Made by a program: the position numbers and the translations under genes. The notes under the pieces were generated by a model, which had not been told where the DNA came from, searched no databases, and saw nothing but the letters and a program-made list of their open reading frames with translations. Source: Phenylobacterium sp. (GTDB lineage: Bacteria > Pseudomonadota > Alphaproteobacteria > Caulobacterales > Caulobacteraceae). From it: a stretch of DNA of 64,000 nt. This document shows, piece by piece, positions 1 to 14,100 of this stretch. The stretch is taken from contig NZ_JAUXVZ010000065.1 in assembly GCF_030680185.1 (NCBI RefSeq), positions 61,071 to 125,070 of the forward strand. Direction: 5' to 3'. Each line of letters starts with the position of its first letter. Within the stretch, counting starts at the first letter, position 1.

Positions 1-1
1 C

Positions 2-517
2 CTGGCGCTCTGTATCTTCATCCTGCTGCAGCATGCGCCCTATCAGCCCTGGCTCGCGCAGATCGTCGAGCGGACGGGGCTGGACCGGCAGGAGGTGGTG
101 GGCGAGGAGGTGCGCATCCCCATGTCCGCCGACGGCCACTTCTGGGCCAAGGTGACCCTGAACGGCGAGGAGGTGCGCATGCTGGTCGATAGCGGCGCGA
201 CCCTGACCGCCATCTCCACCGAGACGGCCGCGCGGGCCGGCATCCGGCCGGAACCCGGCCTCACCCCGATCCTGGCCCGGACGGCCAATGGGGTGGTTCA
301 GGCGCGGCCGGCGACGGTGGACTCCTTTGAACTCGAGGGAATAGCGGCGTCCGACCTGCAGGTGGCCATCTCGTCGGCCCTCGGTCCTGTCGATGTGCTG
401 GGTATGAACTTCCTGACCCGGCTGGCCAGCTGGCGCGTGGAGGGCCGGACGATGATCCTCACGCCTCGGCCTGGCGAGACGACCGATCGGGCCGACCTGG
501 ACGGCGAGACCCTCTAG
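2..517 (+). CDS. Membrane-anchored retropepsin-like aspartic protease (5' end outside window)
   Basis: The reading frame is open from the window edge, so the true start lies upstream; a GTG at 95 is an internal codon rather than a good start. The first visible residues form a hydrophobic segment (LALCIFILLQ), the end of an N-terminal membrane anchor. A clan AA aspartic protease domain follows with the catalytic motif DSGAT (D at about base 188) and the typical later segment DVLGMNFL. This layout matches the TIGR02281-type family of one-domain bacterial retropepsins, which are thought to act as dimers. Substrate is unknown. The stop TAG at 515-517 shares CTAG with the stop of convergent treY. 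Confidence 0.85.
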   Translation: MALCIFILLQHAPYQPWLAQIVERTGLDRQEVVGEEVRIPMSADGHFWAKVTLNGEEVRMLVDSGATLTAISTETAARAGIRPEPGLTPILARTANGVVQARPATVDSFELEGIAASDLQVAISSALGPVDVLGMNFLTRLASWRVEGRTMILTPRPGETTDRADLDGETL

Positions 518-3108
518 GCAGGCGCCGGATCGTCGGGCCGATCGCGAGCCAGCAGGGCGACGGGCAGATGTTCAAACAGCCTGGCCGCGGGCAGGGCGCC
601 GGCGCTGTGGCGCTGGCCGCCGAGATGGTCGTGGAGGGCGACGCCCTGGCCGGCCTCCAGCAGAACGACCGTGTCGTCCCACCAGACAGGGTCGGGCAGG
701 GGGCGCCCTTCGGCGAATTGAGATGGCGAACCCATCACCGCGGCGGCGATGACCGTGTCGGTCGCCGTCCGGCGGGCGAAGGCGATCACGGCGTCCTTGC
801 GGCGACCTTGTATGCGTAGAGGGTTGTATTCGCCCCGCGCGAAGATCTCGGGCCTGGCCTTGCGAAGGCTCAGGGTCCGGCGGATCACGAACTGCTTCAC
901 CGCGCCCGTTCGCCAGTCCGCCATGAGCTCGGCCGGGACGGACTGGCGCAGCATCTCCTGGCGCAGGGCGAAGTCCACCGGGCGGCGGTTGTCAGGGTCC
1001 ACCAGGCTGAAGTCCCACAGCTCGGTCCCTTGATAGGTGTCGGGGACGCCGGGACTGGCGCAGCGCAGCAGGGCCTGGGCCAGGCTCTTGATCGCCCCGG
1101 CCGGCGCGATCTCCTCCACCAGACCCGACAGCTCCGCGCGATAGGCCGGATCGGCGAGGCATTGCTGGAGATAGGCGAGGCAGGCGGCTTCATAGGCTTC
1201 GTCGGGGACCGCCCAGGAGGACCGCAGCTTGCCCTCGCGCAGCGCCTTGGTGAACCAGCCGGCCACCCGCGCGCCGAAGATCTTCAGGCCTGCGGCGTCG
1301 CCCAGGTCCAGGTCGAGGGGTAGGGCGCCCACAAGGGTCTGGTGCATCTGATAGGCGTCGGCCGGATCGATCTGCGGCGGCGCGTGGTCGAGCCAGGCGC
1401 GCACGGCTTTCGCCCAAAGGTCCGGGCGCTCGCTGAGCACGGCCAGCCGGGCGCGGACGTCTTCGCCCCGCTTGTGGTCGTGGGTGGCGGTGGTGAGCAT
1501 GCTGGCGGGCCAGGCTTCGGCCCGGGCGGGATTGGCGGCGTGGAACTCGTCCGCGTCGCTGGCCAGACGGCCGGGATAGGAGCCCACCTCGTTGCGCGAA
1601 ATCAGGCGCAGATAGCGGTAGAAGGCGGTGTCCTCCGCCGACTTCGCCGCCACCGGCGCGCTGAGCTGGTGGAAGCGCTGCAAGGCCCGGCGCCGGGCGT
1701 CCGGCGTCCCAGGTCCGCCGCCGGTCAGCCAGGTCTCGATCTGGTCGAGCGCCGGGCGGTCGGCCGGCGCAATGGCGGCGCGCGCCTTCTCCATGGCCCC
1801 GGCCAGAACGCCGGCCTCGCCCTGGGAAAGGGCTTCGCCCTCGCCATAGAGCCTGTAGGCGGAAAAGCCGGTGAGCAGCTGGGTGATCGCGCGGCGCAGG
1901 GCGCCCTGCGTCAGGTCGCGGGTCTTGAGGTTGTCGCGCGCCAGGTCGTGGAAGGCGCCGACCACGGCCTCGACCTGACCTGCAAAGCCGTGGGTAAGGA
2001 TTTCCCGACGGGCGGCGTGCTCTTCGTCGCCGTAGTCGCCTTCGCGCCGGCTGATCTCGCGCCAGAGCGCGGCGAGCGGGGCTGCGCTTCCCGGCTCATG
2101 GAGGAGGGCCGAGACGTCGTCCATGAACTCATAGCCCGTGGTCCCGTCGCAGGCCCAGTCGCGGCTTAGGGCTTCGCCCTCGGCGAGGATCTTCTCAACA
2201 ACCAGATAGGCCGGGCCCGCGGCCGACCCCTTGGGTCTCTCGGACTGGCGCTTCGCAAGCTCACCCCGCAGGCGGGTGAGGTAACCCGCTGGATCGGCCA
2301 GGCCGTCGATGTGGTCGATGCGCAGGCCATCGATCAGGCCCTCGGCATAGAGGCGAAGGGGCAGGGCGTGGATGCGGTCGAAGACCTCCGGGACCTCCAC
2401 GCGGACGCCGGCCAGTTCGGTGATGTCGAAGAAGCGCCGCCAATTGATCTCGTCGCCTGCGGTCTGCCACCAGGCCAGGCGATAGGCCTGGCGTTCCAGC
2501 AGGTCGTGAAGGCGGGCGCGGCCCGCATCCTCAGCCGGATCAAAGGCCTCAAGGCCGAGCGCGAACACCTCGGCCCGGTCAGCCTCGCGGATCGGAAACC
2601 GGTGGTGGCCATAGGCCGTGGCCCACAGCGATCCGTCAGGGCCAGCCTCCAGCCGGATGTCGCCGCCTGCCAAAGCCTCTCCATAGGGCGCGCCGAGAAA
2701 GGGGGCCAGCACCTTGCCCTGAAGCGCCGGGTCGCGGGGCCGCCAGTCGATGTCGAACAGGCCCGCAAAGGCGCTGGCCTCGCCCTTTTCCAGGACGTCC
2801 AGCCACCAGGCGTTGTCGGCGCCGCCCACGGCGAGGTGGTTGGGCACGATGTCGAGGATGACGCCCAGGCCCTCTGCCTTGAGGGCCGCCACCATCTGGC
2901 GGAATCCGTCCTCGCCGCCAAGGGCGGGGTTGATGGCGGTGGGATCGACCACGTCATAGCCGTGGGTGGAGCCGGCCCGCGCCACCGCGATGGGCGAGGC
3001 GTAGACGTGGCTGACCCCCATATCGCGCAGATAGCCCGCCAGTCCTGCGCCGTCGGCGAAGGTGAAGCCGGCATGGAACTGCAGCCGGTAGGTCGCCGTG
3101 GGAGTCAT
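514..3108 (-). CDS. treY: Maltooligosyl trehalose synthase TreY
   Basis: A GH13 enzyme of 864 residues that isomerises the reducing-end glucose of maltodextrins to an alpha,alpha-1,1 linkage, making maltooligosyl trehalose for TreZ. The family motifs are visible: DIVPNH (86-91), GLRIDHIDGL with the nucleophile Asp (about 265), VEKIL as the acid/base region, and TTATHDHKRGED near the transition-state Asp. The start at 3108 (MTPTATYRLQ) is chosen because it begins exactly at the family N-terminus and overlaps the malQ stop as ATGA; the frame runs open further upstream, but only inside malQ. It is the last gene of the glgE-treY operon. Its stop shares CTAG with the convergent protease gene. Confidence 0.95.
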   Translation of the reverse strand: MTPTATYRLQFHAGFTFADGAGLAGYLRDMGVSHVYASPIAVARAGSTHGYDVVDPTAINPALGGEDGFRQMVAALKAEGLGVILDIVPNHLAVGGADNAWWLDVLEKGEASAFAGLFDIDWRPRDPALQGKVLAPFLGAPYGEALAGGDIRLEAGPDGSLWATAYGHHRFPIREADRAEVFALGLEAFDPAEDAGRARLHDLLERQAYRLAWWQTAGDEINWRRFFDITELAGVRVEVPEVFDRIHALPLRLYAEGLIDGLRIDHIDGLADPAGYLTRLRGELAKRQSERPKGSAAGPAYLVVEKILAEGEALSRDWACDGTTGYEFMDDVSALLHEPGSAAPLAALWREISRREGDYGDEEHAARREILTHGFAGQVEAVVGAFHDLARDNLKTRDLTQGALRRAITQLLTGFSAYRLYGEGEALSQGEAGVLAGAMEKARAAIAPADRPALDQIETWLTGGGPGTPDARRRALQRFHQLSAPVAAKSAEDTAFYRYLRLISRNEVGSYPGRLASDADEFHAANPARAEAWPASMLTTATHDHKRGEDVRARLAVLSERPDLWAKAVRAWLDHAPPQIDPADAYQMHQTLVGALPLDLDLGDAAGLKIFGARVAGWFTKALREGKLRSSWAVPDEAYEAACLAYLQQCLADPAYRAELSGLVEEIAPAGAIKSLAQALLRCASPGVPDTYQGTELWDFSLVDPDNRRPVDFALRQEMLRQSVPAELMADWRTGAVKQFVIRRTLSLRKARPEIFARGEYNPLRIQGRRKDAVIAFARRTATDTVIAAAVMGSPSQFAEGRPLPDPVWWDDTVVLLEAGQGVALHDHLGGQRHSAGALPAARLFEHLPVALLARDRPDDPAPA

Positions 3109-5135
3109 CTCGGCCGCTCTTTGTTCAGGCTGGCGATCCGGCCAGCCGGTCCTGGCGCGTCGAACAGCGCCCCGGCCGGCCCCGCCAGGCGTCTGCGCCA
3201 ATTGGGATGTTCGGTGGTGGTGCCGGGCAGGTTGGGCTGCGCCTCCAGGCCCAGCAAATCCTCGATCGGCAGGATGGCGAGTTCGGCGCTGGTCCTGGCC
3301 AGGAAGTCGATGGCGGCGTCCACGACGACACCGGTTTTTTCGGCGGACGGGCGATCGCCTTCAGCGCAGCCCGCCTTGCAGAAGGCGGCCCAAAGGGCGG
3401 TTCGCTGCGTCTCGCGCTCGGAACGAAGGGCTGTGACCTCATCGACCGTGAGGTCAGGCTGCAGTCGCACGCGCCAGTCGATGTCGGTCCCCCGCCACCA
3501 GCCGGCTATAGGCGGCAGGTCGTGGGTGGTGGTCATGGCGCAGGCCCTGGGCGACCATTGCTCCGGCGCCTTGAACGCGCCCGTCTCGTCCTGCTCGAAC
3601 AGCAGCACCTGCATGCCGCGCACGCCGCCCGCGGCCAGGGTTTCCCGAAGGCCCGGAGGCACTGTGCCCAGGTCCTCGCCGACCACGAGGACGCCATGGC
3701 GGTGGGACTCGATGGCGATCAGCCGCATCAGGTCCTGCATGGGATAGGTGAGATAGGCGCCTTCCGTCGGCCCCGCCCCGTGGGGCACGACCCAGAGCCT
3801 TCGCAGGCCCAGGATGTGGTCGATCCTCACCCCGCCCGCATGGCGCATGGCCGAGCGCAGGGTGGCCAGGAAACCGGCATAGCCGCTGGCCGCCAGGGCG
3901 CGGGGCGAGAAGGTGGTCACCCCCCAGTCCTGGCCATTGGCCTGGAAGGCGTCGGGCGGCGCGCCAATGTTGAGGCCGGCCAGCAGGTCCTGCGGCCGGG
4001 ACCAGGCGTGGCTGCCGCCCGGGTCCATGCCGACTGCGACGTCGGTGATCAGCCCAACCGGCATGCCGGCGGCCCGGGCGGCGTGCTGGGCGCGGGCCAG
4101 GCTGCGGTCGGCGAGCCATTGGACGAAGATGTGGAAGTCGATCTCATCGCCGTGCTCGGCGGCGAAGGCTGCGACCGCCGGGCTCGCTGCGTCGTGAAGA
4201 TCCGCCGGCCATTCCGGCCAGCCCCGGGCGCCGTCGCGGGCGAAGAAGGCCCCGTGGATCGCCTCGAACCGGGCGTGGCCGCGCAGGTCCTCGCCGCCTT
4301 GGGTCGTGAAGCTCTGGAGGTCAGCCCTGAGATCGGCGGACGCCTCGGCCTTGAACCGCGCATGGACCCGACGCAGCGCCGCCCATCGCGCCGGAATGGC
4401 GCTCGACCAGGCCACCAGATCGCCGCCGGCCGGCTGATGACCCAGGTCGCCGAGTTGGTCGCCCAGGACGGCGGCTGGATCGGCATAGAGGCCGTTCAGG
4501 AACAGGCGGCTCGACGGGGCATAGGGGCTGAACCGCTCGGCGTCGGCGGCGAACAGGGCGTGGACGGGGCTGATGGCCAGGGCGGCGGCGCCGCGACGGC
4601 CTGCGGCGTCAGCGAAGCCGGCGAGGTCGCCAAAGTCGCCGAATGGCCGCGGGTCGCGGCCGCGCAGGGCGTAGAGCTGCACCGCCAGACCCCAGAGCCG
4701 CTGATGGGGCGCCAGGTCGTCCAGACCAAAAGCGCGGGGGGGCGCAACGGCCACGGTAATCTCTCGGCCTGCGACCTCCAGCCGGTGATATCCTGGGACG
4801 TCGACGCCCTGGCGCGTGAACCCGGTCTGGGGATCCAGAGCGATGTCCAGGACCTCCCCATCCTCCAGCCGCAGTCGAGCCTGCGCGCCGCACGGACCCC
4901 CGACGGGGCGGAACGGCTGGCCGACCTGGGCGGTGATGAAGTCGGGCGACGGGGTGGCGGCCAGGCGCGCGCGGCTCTCCTTCAACTCGGCCGGGGTCGA
5001 GGCCGGCAGGCCCAAGGCCGCCAGCACCGAGCGCAAGGTCTGAGGCGGCGTGCGGCAGGGCTTGCCGTGGACGTCGTCCCATTCCACCAGAACGCCGGCC
5101 TCGGTCGCGAAGGCCTCCAACTCGGCGTCTATCAC
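3105..5135 (-). CDS. malQ: 4-alpha-glucanotransferase MalQ (amylomaltase)
   Basis: A 676-residue GH77 disproportionating enzyme that transfers maltodextrin segments between chains in the cytoplasm, probably recycling short chains released by GlgX. Motifs: GVRIDHILGL with nucleophile Asp at about 439, VVGEDLGTVP carrying the acid/base Glu, and TTTHDLPP. The start is taken as GTG at 5135, giving a 4-base GTGA overlap with the stop of the upstream glgX/treZ fusion; an ATG at 5174 would overlap it by 43 bases and adds nothing family-like. It is coupled downstream to treY through ATGA at 3105-3108. Confidence 0.92.
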   Translation of the reverse strand: MIDAELEAFATEAGVLVEWDDVHGKPCRTPPQTLRSVLAALGLPASTPAELKESRARLAATPSPDFITAQVGQPFRPVGGPCGAQARLRLEDGEVLDIALDPQTGFTRQGVDVPGYHRLEVAGREITVAVAPPRAFGLDDLAPHQRLWGLAVQLYALRGRDPRPFGDFGDLAGFADAAGRRGAAALAISPVHALFAADAERFSPYAPSSRLFLNGLYADPAAVLGDQLGDLGHQPAGGDLVAWSSAIPARWAALRRVHARFKAEASADLRADLQSFTTQGGEDLRGHARFEAIHGAFFARDGARGWPEWPADLHDAASPAVAAFAAEHGDEIDFHIFVQWLADRSLARAQHAARAAGMPVGLITDVAVGMDPGGSHAWSRPQDLLAGLNIGAPPDAFQANGQDWGVTTFSPRALAASGYAGFLATLRSAMRHAGGVRIDHILGLRRLWVVPHGAGPTEGAYLTYPMQDLMRLIAIESHRHGVLVVGEDLGTVPPGLRETLAAGGVRGMQVLLFEQDETGAFKAPEQWSPRACAMTTTHDLPPIAGWWRGTDIDWRVRLQPDLTVDEVTALRSERETQRTALWAAFCKAGCAEGDRPSAEKTGVVVDAAIDFLARTSAELAILPIEDLLGLEAQPNLPGTTTEHPNWRRRLAGPAGALFDAPGPAGRIASLNKERPR

Positions 5136-8100
5136 CGCTTGGGCTCCAGCCACGCGATCAGGCTGTAGGGGCACAGTCGGCGCTCGCCATCCAGGCCGTC
5201 GCCCACCGTCGCCGACGCGATCCTGTTCGGCGCGTCGCTGAGCTCGACAGCCTCAGCGCCGAGGTTCAGCGCCAGGGTCCAGTGGGATCCGTCGCCCAGG
5301 GTCCACCTCGCCTTGATGGCGGTCGGACCAAATGCCTGGGCGCCGGCGCTTCGGGCGCCGCGCAGGCGCGGGGCAAGGTCTCGGGCGCGGATCTGCAGCA
5401 GGTCGCGGTACAGCCGGCGCCAGTCGGCGGCGTCTGGTCCCGGCTCCGGACGCGAGGCCTCATAGGTCGCGGCGTCGTTGGGGTCGGGGATCGCCGCCCG
5501 CGCGTCGGGGTCGGCGAAGGCGGCAAAGTGCGAGAATTCCGCGCGCCGTCCCTCACGGACGGCCTGCGCCAGGTCCTCATTGTGATCGGTGAAGTAGAGG
5601 AAGGGCGAGCGACTGCCCTCCTCCTCGCCCATGAAGACCATGGGGATCTGGGGCGCCAGCAGGAGCAGCCCGGTCGCCGCGCGCAGGGCCTTGGGTTCAG
5701 CAAGCGTCGTCAGGCGCTCCCCAAGGGCGCGATTGCCGATCTGGTCGTGGTTCTGGACGAAGTTCACGAAGGCCGTGGGCGGCAGGCCGCCGCTCGGCGC
5801 CCCGCGCGGCGCGCCGTCCCGCAACGGGAAGGCCTCGCCCTGATAGACGAAGCCTTCGGCCAGGCTGCGGGCCAGGGCTTCGGCGGGGGCCTCGGCATAG
5901 GCGCGATAATAGCCCTCGGTCTCCCCGGTCAGCAGCACGTGCAGAACGTGGTGGGCGTCATCGTTCCACTGGGCGTCGAAGGCCCCGCTCAGGTGATCAG
6001 GGATGTTGTCGTCGTTTTCGAGGATGAGATGGATCTGACGCTCGCGGCCGGCGGCGGCGCGGACCGCCTCGCCCATCTCGTCGATCCAGTCGCGTTCGCT
6101 GATGGCGTGGACGGCGTCGAAGCGGAGGCCATCGAACCGGTATTCGTTGATCCAGTAGACCGCGTTCTCGATGAAGAAGCGGCGGACCTCGGGCCGGCGG
6201 AAGTCGATCGCCGCCCCCCAGGGGGTCTGGATGTCGTCGCGGAAGAACTGCGGGGCGTAGGCGCCCAGCGCATTCCCGTCGGGTCCGAAGTGATTATAGA
6301 CCACGTCGAGGAAGACCATCAAACCCAGCTCGTGGGCTTGGTCGATCATCGCCTTCAGCTCTTCGGGCGAGCCATAGGCCGCGTCCGGCGCGAAGGGCAG
6401 GACGCCGTCATAGCCCCAGTTCCGCTGGCCGGGGAAATCGGCGATCGGCATCAGCTCGATGGCCGTAAAGCCCAGGGCCTTCAGCTCGGCCAGCTGGTCG
6501 GCGATCCCGGAGAAGCCGCCCATGAGGCCGGGGTGAAGCTCGTAGATCACCGCCTCTTCCCAGGGGCGTCCCTTCCAGTCGGCGGTGCGCCACTGATAGG
6601 CGGCCGGATCGATCACCAGGCTGGCGTCGTGGACATCGCCGTTCTGACGGCGGGAGGCGGGATCGGCGACACAGACGTCCTCGCCTACACGATACCTGTA
6701 GAGCGATCCGGGGCCACAGGGCGCCTCGACCTCGAACCAGCCTTGTTCGACGGCGGTCATGGGCTGGGCCGGCAAGCCCTCCACTTCCAGGATCACCGCC
6801 TCGCAGGCCGGGGCCCAGAGGCGGAACCGCGTGCGATCCTCGGCCAGGACGGTGGCGCCGAAGGGCAGCTCGTGGACGCAGCGGCCTGAGCCGTCAGCCC
6901 CCTCGACCACCGAATGCAGGAGCACCGCGCTGTGTGCGCCCACTTCCACCTGCGTCCCGGCTACCGGCCGCTCGGCGAGGCCCGGGTGGGCGCTGTCGAG
7001 CAGGATGACCGGCGCCCCCATGGGTTCGGGCAGGTGGAAGGTCATGGCCTCGTCACTGGCGTTGGTCAGCAGGGTGACAAGCTCGACCCGGCCGTCCTCC
7101 ATGGGCGCGGCGCGGCGCATGGCCAGGGCCGAGGCATGGGCGTTTTGCCAGTCGTCCGAGGACAGGCCGCGGCCATGCTCGTCGAACCAGTCGACGTCGA
7201 GCACGCCCGGCGCATATTCGTTCTGGCCGTGCAGGAACTGGTTGGGGCGGAGCGTCCCATAGGTCTTGCGCAGGGCGATCAGCCGGGAGACGAAGTCGAT
7301 CTGGGCCTGACCCTCGGGGGACTCCAGCTGCTTCCAGTCGAACCAGGAGATCTCATTGTCCTGGCAATAGGCGTTGTTATTGCCCTTCTGGGTGCGGCCG
7401 AACTCGTCGCCGCCCAGCAGCATCGGCGTGCCTGACGACGCGAACAGGGTCATCAGCATGGCGCGCATCACCCGGCCTCGGGTGCGCTGGATGTCCACGT
7501 CCGAGGTCGGCCCCTCGGCGCCCCAGTTGCGCGACAGGTTCTCGCTATGACCGTCGCGATTATCCTCGCCATTGGCCTCGTTGTGCCGCTCCTCGTAGCT
7601 CACCAGGTCGCAAAGGGTGAACCCGTCGTGGGAGGCCAGGAAGTTGATCGAGGCCCACGGGCGCCGCGCCCGGCGGTCGAAGATGTCGCCCGATCCCGAC
7701 AGCCTTGCAGCCAGGTCAGGCCGACCGCCCTGGTGGCCCCGCCAGTAGCCCCGCACATCGTCGCGGAACCGGTCGTTCCACTCGGCGAAGCCGGGCGGAT
7801 GCTGGCCAAGCTGGTAGCCGCCAGGCCCGATGTCCCAGGGCTCGGAGATCAGCTTGATCCCCTGCAGGGTGGGGTCCTGCCGCAGCACGTCGAAGAAGCC
7901 GGCGCCAGGATCGAACCCGTGCTTTTCCCGTCCCAGGGTCACGCCGAGATCGAAGCGGAAGCCATCGATCCCGTAGGACTGCGTCCAGTAGCGCAAGGAG
8001 TCGGCGACCATCTGGATGACCCGGGCCTTGGACATGTTCACCGTATTGCCGGTGCCGGTGTCGTTGACGCAAAACCGCGGATCGCCCTCGACGAGGCTGT

Positions 8101-8991
8101 AATAGCTGGCGTTGTCCAGGCCCCGGAACGACAGGGTGGGGCCGCGCTCGCTGCCCTCGGCGGTGTGGTTGAACACCACGTCCAGGATCACCTCCAGGCC
8201 CGCCGCGTGCAGGCGGCGCACCGCCATCCGCAGCTCGTTCTGGTCGATCCCCGACAGGTAGCTCCGCTCGGGCGTGAAGTAGTTGAGCGTGCTGTAGCCC
8301 CAGTAGTTGGCCAGCCCCTTCTCCTGCAGGAAGCGGTCCTGCACGAAGGCGTGGATGGGCAGCAGCTCGACGGCGGTGACACCCAGGCGCTTCAGGTGGT
8401 CGATCACCTTGGGGTGCGTCAGCGCGGCGAAGGTGCCCCGAGCCGGGGGGCGGACCTCCTCCATCAGCATGGTCAGGCCGCGAACATGGGCCTCATAGAT
8501 GACCGTGTCCGACCAGGGGATGTTGGGCCGCCGGTCGCCGCTCCAGTCGAAGGAGTCGGCGGTGACCACGGACTTGGGCATGGCGGGCGCGCTGTCGCGG
8601 CGGTCGAAGGTGAGGTCGGCCCTGGCCGAATTGACCCGGTAGCCGAACAGCGCGTCGGTCCAGCGCAGGTCGCCGGACAGGCTGCGGGCATAGGGGTCGA
8701 TCAACAGCTTGTTCGGATTGAACCTGTGGCCTTCCTGCGGCGCATACGGTCCATGGGCGCGATAGCCATAGAGCAGCCCAGGCTTGGCGTCCGGCAGATA
8801 GCCGTGCCAGACCTCGTCGGTCCATTCGGGCAGGGGCAGGCGGGCGATCTCGCGGCGGCCGGTCTCTTCGAAGACGCAGAGTTCGATCTTCTCCGCATGG
8901 GCCGAATAGACCGCGAAGTTCACCCCCAGACCGTCGAAGGTGGCGCCAAGGGGATAGGGCAGGCCGCCCTCAAGACGGTCCGGGAGAAGGA

Positions 8992-8995
<4 letters not shown>
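5132..8995 (-). CDS. glgX-treZ: Fusion of glycogen debranching enzyme GlgX and maltooligosyl trehalose trehalohydrolase TreZ
   Basis: One uninterrupted frame of 1287 residues holds two complete GH13 enzymes. Residues about 1-693 are GlgX (isoamylase-type debranching): DVVFNHTAEGS, GFRFDLGV with nucleophile Asp 349, LISEPWD, ASHDGFTL. Residues about 705-1287 are TreZ, which cuts trehalose off maltooligosyl trehalose: an N-terminal ELPFGAT...FRLWAP module, DVVYNHFGPDGN, GLRFDAVHAI with Asp 960, LILENDDN, and NHDQIGNRALGERL. The start is TTG at 8995, overlapping the glgB stop as TTGA and beginning at the normal GlgX N-terminus (LILLPDRLEGG). The join lies at a five-C run on the plus strand (6898-6902). 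Each half matches its family in length, so both are probably active. A sequencing indel at the join should be excluded. Confidence 0.88.
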
Positions 8996-11183
<2,188 letters not shown>

Positions 11184-11187
<4 letters not shown>

Positions 11188-14100
11188 GGGGCGCCGTCCA
11201 GGAGCCGGTCAGCGATGGCGGCCAGGCCCTGGAGGGGCGTGCCGAGCCAGGCGGGGCGATTGGCCGCCTCGTAGCTGACCTCATAGGCCGCCTTTTCCAG
11301 CAGGAAGAGGTCGAGCAGGTCCGTCGAAATGTCGCCTGCCACCTCGCCATAGCCATCCAGGAAGGCCTGGCTGGCGACGGTTGCGAACTGGCTCACCACA
11401 TCGATGGCGCGGTCCTGAACGCCCTGGGCGACGTTCGAGGCCGCGATGGCGCCCAGCGCTGCGGCATAGTCGAAGGACCGCAACATGCCGGCCACGTCGC
11501 GCAAGGGGCTGGCCTTGGCGCGGCGAGCCTCCAGGGGCTTGGCCGGCTCGCCTTCGAAGTCGATGAAGGTGACGCCGCCGCCGGTGACCAGCACCTGGCC
11601 GAGGTGAAGATCCCCATGGATGCGGGTCCGCACCTGGCCCTTCGCGGCGCCGGAGAGGCGGGCGACCGCCGCATTGAGTTCGCCGCGATGGCGAAGGAGG
11701 CGCTCGGCGAGCTGGCCCAGGTTCCCATGGTCTAGCCAGTCGCCGCCCTTCTCCAGCACGACCAGGGCGTCTTCCACCTGTTGCATGATCCCGCCACGCA
11801 CGGCTTCCGCCGCCGCCCCGTCCATCACCTCGGGCGCAAAGGCCTGATCGTCGCAGGGCTGGGCGAGCACGCTGTGCATCTCGGCCAGGCTCCGCCCCAG
11901 GATACGCGCGAACTCGGCATAGGAGGCGAAGTCCGGCGTCGCGTTCTGATCGCCGGCCAGGACAAGGTCGTCGATCACCCGGTGGAGATAGTCCTGGGTC
12001 CAGTCCCAGCCATCGCCCTGGCTGTAGATGAAGGCCTGGGCGACCATCAGGGTGTGCGGCGAGCCGTCTGGGGCGATACGGCGAACCTCACCGACAAAGG
12101 CCGGGACGTGCGGATAACCCCGCTGGCTGAGCACCCGGGTCATCTCGGCTTCCGGATGGACCCCGGGCACGACCTTGCGCAGCAGCTTCAGGACGATCTC
12201 GCGGCCGATGATCACCGAGCTGTTGCTCTGCTCGGCCGAGGACCACTCGATCTCGGCGTCGTCGTCGGCTTCGAAAGCGGCCGAGGCGAACTCGATGTCG
12301 CCGAAGGGCGAGGTCAGCCTGGCGTTGTCGCGCAGGCCCGTCATGACCGAGCGGACGAACTCCGTCGTCAGGAAGCCATCGGTCAGATCGCCGACCAACG
12401 CGCCGCGGCGGACCCGCGCCATGGCGAAGTTGTGGGCGTAGGGATCGCCCACATCGTCCTCCCAGGCCACGCCCAGGGGCACGAGATAGGCCGAGGTCCC
12501 CGTGGAGGTCTCGACCTCCAGCTCGGCGAGGATCTGGTTGGGCGCGCCGGGCAGGGGCGAGAAGCCCTTCACCCGGGTCGCCAGGAGCTCGGCGTCCTTG
12601 CCCTGGAACCAGCGCCGGCCGGTCATCCAGGTCGGCAGCACCTCGGATTCCAGCACCGCCCGATGGGGCGGCTCGACCAGGGTGGCCACATCGCCCCGCA
12701 ACACGAAGGTGTGCTGTTCGGCCTGAACCCCGCTTGGGGCCGTGCTCCAGCTGGGACCATCGGTCTTTTCGCAGAGCTGGAACCAGTGGAAGCCATAGGG
12801 GGGCAGGGTCAGCAGGTAGGTGAGGTGGCCGATGGGCGGGAAGGGCGTGCTGCCCGACATCTCCATGGGCGCCCAGCCGGCGAACTCCGACAGGTCGAGC
12901 TCAACGGCCTGGGCCGTGCGGGCCAGGTTGGCGACACACAGGATGGTGTCGCCCTCGTGCTCGCGTAGATAGGCCATCACCTTGCGGTTCTGCGGCCGCA
13001 GGAAGCGCAGGGTTCCGCGTCCAAAGGCGCTGTGACGCTGGCGCACCGCCAGCATCCGCCGCAGCCAGTTGAGCAGCGAGTGGCTGTCGCGGCTCTGGGC
13101 CTCGACATTGATCGCCTGGAATCCGTAGAGCGGATCCATGATCGCCGGCAGCACCAGGCTGGCTGGGTCGGCGCGGGAGAAGCCGCCATTGCGGTCCGGC
13201 GACCACTGCATGGGGGTGCGCACGCCATCGCGGTCGCCGAGATAGATGTTGTCGCCCATGCCGAGCTCGTCGCCGTAATAGATCACCGGCGTGCCGGGCA
13301 TGGTCAGCAGCATGCAGTTCATCAGCTCGACGCGGCGGCGGTCCCGCTCCATCAGCGGCGCGAGGCGCCGGCGGATGCCGAGATTGATCCGCGCCCGGCT
13401 TTCGGAGGCGTAGACGCTCCAGAGGTAATCCCGCTCCTTGTTGGTGACCATTTCGAGGGTCAGCTCGTCATGGTTGCGCAGGAAGATCGCCCACTGGCAG
13501 GCCTCCGGAATGTCCGGGGTCTGGCGCATGATGTCGGTGATCGGGAAGCGGTCTTCCTGGGCGATGGCCATGTACATCCGCGGCATCAGCGGGAAGTGGA
13601 ACGCCATGTGGCATTCGTCGCCGTCGCCGAAATACTGCTGGGTGTCCTCGGGCCACTGGTTGGCCTCGGCCAGAAGCATGCGATCTTCAAAATGCTCGTC
13701 CAGATGGGCCCGGATGGCTTTCAGGACGTCGTGGGTCTCAGGCAGGTTCTCGTTGTTCGTGCCCTCCCGCTCGATCAGATAGGGGATGGCGTCCAGGCGA
13801 AGACCATCGACGCCGGCCTCCAGCCAGTAGCGCATGACCGACAGGATTTCTTCGAGCACCTTGGGGTTGTCGAAGTTCAGGTCTGGCTGGTGCGAATAGA
13901 AGCGGTGCCAGTAATAGGCGCCGGCCACCGGGTCCCAGGTCCAGTTGGAGGTCTCGGTGTCGAGGAAGATGATCCGCGTGCCGCTGTAGTCGGAATCATT
14001 GTCCGACCAGACATAGAAGTCCCGCTCGGGCGAGCCGGGCGGCGCGCGCCGGGCGGCCTGGAACCAGGGGTGCTGGTCGGAAGTGTGGTTGATCACCAGT

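Noticed and set aside
3207..5168. 653-codon plus-strand frame opposite malQ
   Set aside because: No domain or motif, composition typical of an antisense frame, and malQ has all catalytic motifs.
6880..6915. Separate treZ start at the fusion join
   Set aside because: With one extra G inserted, only an ATT would precede TreZ in frame; no ATG, GTG or TTG with a ribosome site is present. The fused reading is kept.
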